Below, piece by piece: positions 41,696 through 43,018 of a stretch of 43,018 nucleotides of DNA. The position numbers were made by a program, and so were the translations under genes. Within the stretch, counting starts at the first letter, position 1. Every line of letters starts with the position of its first letter. The notes under the pieces were generated by a model that was given only the letters and a program-made list of their open reading frames with translations, was not told the origin of the DNA and ran no database searches. The stretch comes from Halorubrum halophilum. GTDB lineage: Archaea > Halobacteriota > Halobacteria > Halobacteriales > Haloferacaceae. The DNA lies in NCBI RefSeq assembly GCF_000739595.1, contig NZ_BBJP01000032.1:1-43018 (forward strand), given 5' to 3'.

Positions 41696-42541
41696 TCAGA
41701 CTGCCCGGGGTGGCGGGACGAGAAAGACGTTTCCCGTTGCCTGTGCGACAATCTCCTCGGAGACACTCCCCAACAGGAGCCGTCGGATACGGCTTCTCCC
41801 TTTCGACCCGACAAGGACCGTCGACGGTGTTACCTCAGATTCGACGGCGAGGATCTCGTTGGCGGGATCGCCGTGTCGGACCTCGACCTGTGTCTCGATG
41901 CCCCAGTTTTCCAGCGTGCTCGCATGCTCGGCCAACTGTTCCTGTGGGCTGGCATCGGCGTCGACGCCCTCGTCTTTCGGCGACCGAATGTGAACGAGCG
42001 TCACCTCCTCGGTCGCGTGACGGAGGTACGAGAAGGCGTCGAACGCTCGGTTGGCGTTCTCAGAGAAGTCCGTCGCGAAGAGAACACGTTGAAAGAGGTG
42101 TTCCCGGAGAACCTCGGGGTCGTCGGTCCCCCGCTCGACCCGGTTGACCAACAACGGAACGACAGTCGTCCGCGCGAGGTTGCGGGCCGTCGAGCCGATG
42201 ATCCGGTTCTCTAACGGGCTTTGTCCTCGTGAGCTGACGACCGATAGATCGGCGTGGACGGTCTCAGCGATGCCGTTGATACGTCGATAGGGGGTCCCAC
42301 GGACGACGTGAGTCTCGACGTCGAATCCGGCGGCCTCGATGACCGTCCGATACTGGTCGAGCGCTCGTCGACGTTGCTCTTCGAAATTCACGCCGGGCAT
42401 CCCAGAGTGGACGTTCGCCGGAACGACCGTCACGAGGTGGATCGTATCGACGCCGATGCGGCCCAAGCACTCGAGGCAGGTTTCGTTCTCTATTGCGGCT
42501 TCACTTGCAGCCGACAGGTCGGTAGCGCATAGGGCCCTCAT
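41696..42541 (-). CDS. Tandem-domain universal stress protein
   Basis: A 281-residue protein with two UspA domains. Domain 1 (1-145) has a degenerate nucleotide motif SSRGQSPLENRIIGSTARNLA; domain 2 (about 148-281) has a fuller motif GSKGRSRIRRLLLGSVSEEI. Two-domain UspA proteins are common in haloarchaea and probably bind ATP. The start MRALCATDL at 42541 is preferred over the longer frame because it begins at the first beta-strand. It lies between IS remnants with no metabolic partner nearby. Confidence 0.87.
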   Translation of the reverse strand: MRALCATDLSAASEAAIENETCLECLGRIGVDTIHLVTVVPANVHSGMPGVNFEEQRRRALDQYRTVIEAAGFDVETHVVRGTPYRRINGIAETVHADLSVVSSRGQSPLENRIIGSTARNLARTTVVPLLVNRVERGTDDPEVLREHLFQRVLFATDFSENANRAFDAFSYLRHATEEVTLVHIRSPKDEGVDADASPQEQLAEHASTLENWGIETQVEVRHGDPANEILAVESEVTPSTVLVGSKGRSRIRRLLLGSVSEEIVAQATGNVFLVPPPRAV

Positions 42542-42594
42542 AGCGACACTTTTGTCGAGTGTCCACAACATGGTTTTGATCGATTTTGTAGGAG

Positions 42595-42623
42595 TGACAT
42601 CCTCCTCGCCGTAAACGGCGAGG
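42595..42623. repeat. IS200/IS605 right end with hairpin
   Basis: TGACATCCTC (42595-42604) followed by a stem CCTCGCCGT/ACGGCGAGG with a 2-nt apex (42604-42623). It is the right end of the element whose tnpB is read on the minus strand to the right. Confidence 0.65.
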
Positions 42624-42655
42624 CTTCCCGTGCCGCAGGTGGGATATTTGCTGGT

Positions 42656-43018
42656 CTACGATACGACTTGCTCTCTCGTGTGAAATGTCCCGCTCTCGCG
42701 GTCGAACAAGTGTGTCGATGGCTGTGCCACACAGCCGTTACTCCTATCCTCGCCGTGAGGACTCGGAGTTATCTTCTGTCGCATATTCTCCGCTCCGTTG
42801 CAATCCGCGTTGGCTACTAACTCGCACGACGAGCAGACGTACAGGCCACGTTCGACACGGTTCGATTTCGTGTCGTCGCCACACGATGAACACGTTTTCG
42901 AGGAGTTCCACTCGTTTTCTTTCAGCACCTCAACACCCCGCATCTCGCCTTTGTATGCGAGGTATTGGTAGAGACGGTTGAACGCCCACGAGTGGAGCTG
43001 TCTCTTTTGTACATATAA
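42656..43018 (-). CDS. tnpB: TnpB, C-terminal part (runs off the window)
   Basis: The frame is open to the window end and encodes the last about 120 residues of a TnpB of a second subfamily: LHSWAFNRLYQYLAYKGE, the zinc finger CSSCG and CSSCE, and the third RuvC acid in NADCNGAENM, where Cys follows the Asp instead of the usual Val/Tyr. The tail RSNGCVAQPSTHLFDRES is the longer C-terminal extension typical of this subfamily and matches the remnant at 39696. The RuvC-I and -II parts lie beyond the window, so integrity cannot be judged. Confidence 0.85.
   Translation of the reverse strand, partial: LYVQKRQLHSWAFNRLYQYLAYKGEMRGVEVLKENEWNSSKTCSSCGDDTKSNRVERGLYVCSSCELVANADCNGAENMRQKITPSPHGEDRSNGCVAQPSTHLFDRESGTFHTREQVVS

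Overview
The window is haloarchaeal DNA (class Halobacteria). Almost every protein is rich in Asp/Glu, promoters are archaeal (AT-rich TATA elements about 25-30 nt ahead of starts, often leaderless), and the family set (HalOD1, HTH-10, rubrerythrin-like zinc ribbon, Tat lipoproteins, IS200/IS605 TnpB, ISH-type transposases) is typical of the class. A truncated parA, a tyrosine integrase and many IS remnants at both ends suggest a plasmid, megaplasmid or genomic island. No rRNA, tRNA or CRISPR array was seen.

Layout. 1-4.15 kb is a mobile, decayed zone: an IS 3' end breaking parA, TCTTAG repeats, an integrase, a 5'-truncated and frameshifted transposase fused to a broken APC permease. 4.15-26.8 kb is a phenylacetate (PAA) catabolic island: IclR regulator, PaaF-like hydratase, PaaH-like dehydrogenase, PaaJ-like thiolase, a second thiolase coupled to an HMG-CoA-synthase-like/DUF35 fusion, PaaK, PaaI, a MaoC hydratase plus aldehyde dehydrogenase (a split PaaZ), a Liv-type ABC importer with fused permeases, UspA, paaABCD with a separate zinc-ribbon gene, an HTH-10 regulator, PaaG and an MBL hydrolase. 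Together these cover activation, epoxidation, isomerisation, ring opening and beta-oxidation; PaaE, the reductase, is absent.

26.8-39.6 kb, which looks more GC-rich, is a reactive-sulfur module: DUF302, a frameshifted thioredoxin, TusA-SQR-DUF1641, thioredoxin plus a PLP enzyme, TusA-DsrE2-HalOD1, and rhodanese/persulfide dioxygenase followed by a two-gene YeeE/YedE transporter and a PiT-family permease. Six transcription units in this module share a TATTGT/ACAATA element 44-69 nt before their first start codon, which suggests one regulon. 39.6-43.0 kb is a nest of IS200/IS605 TnpB elements and remnants around a two-domain UspA gene.

The most notable points are the TATTGT promoter element, the HMG-CoA-synthase-like protein that lacks all three catalytic residues, and the rearranged PAA subunits (split PaaD, tandem-module PaaB, split PaaZ).
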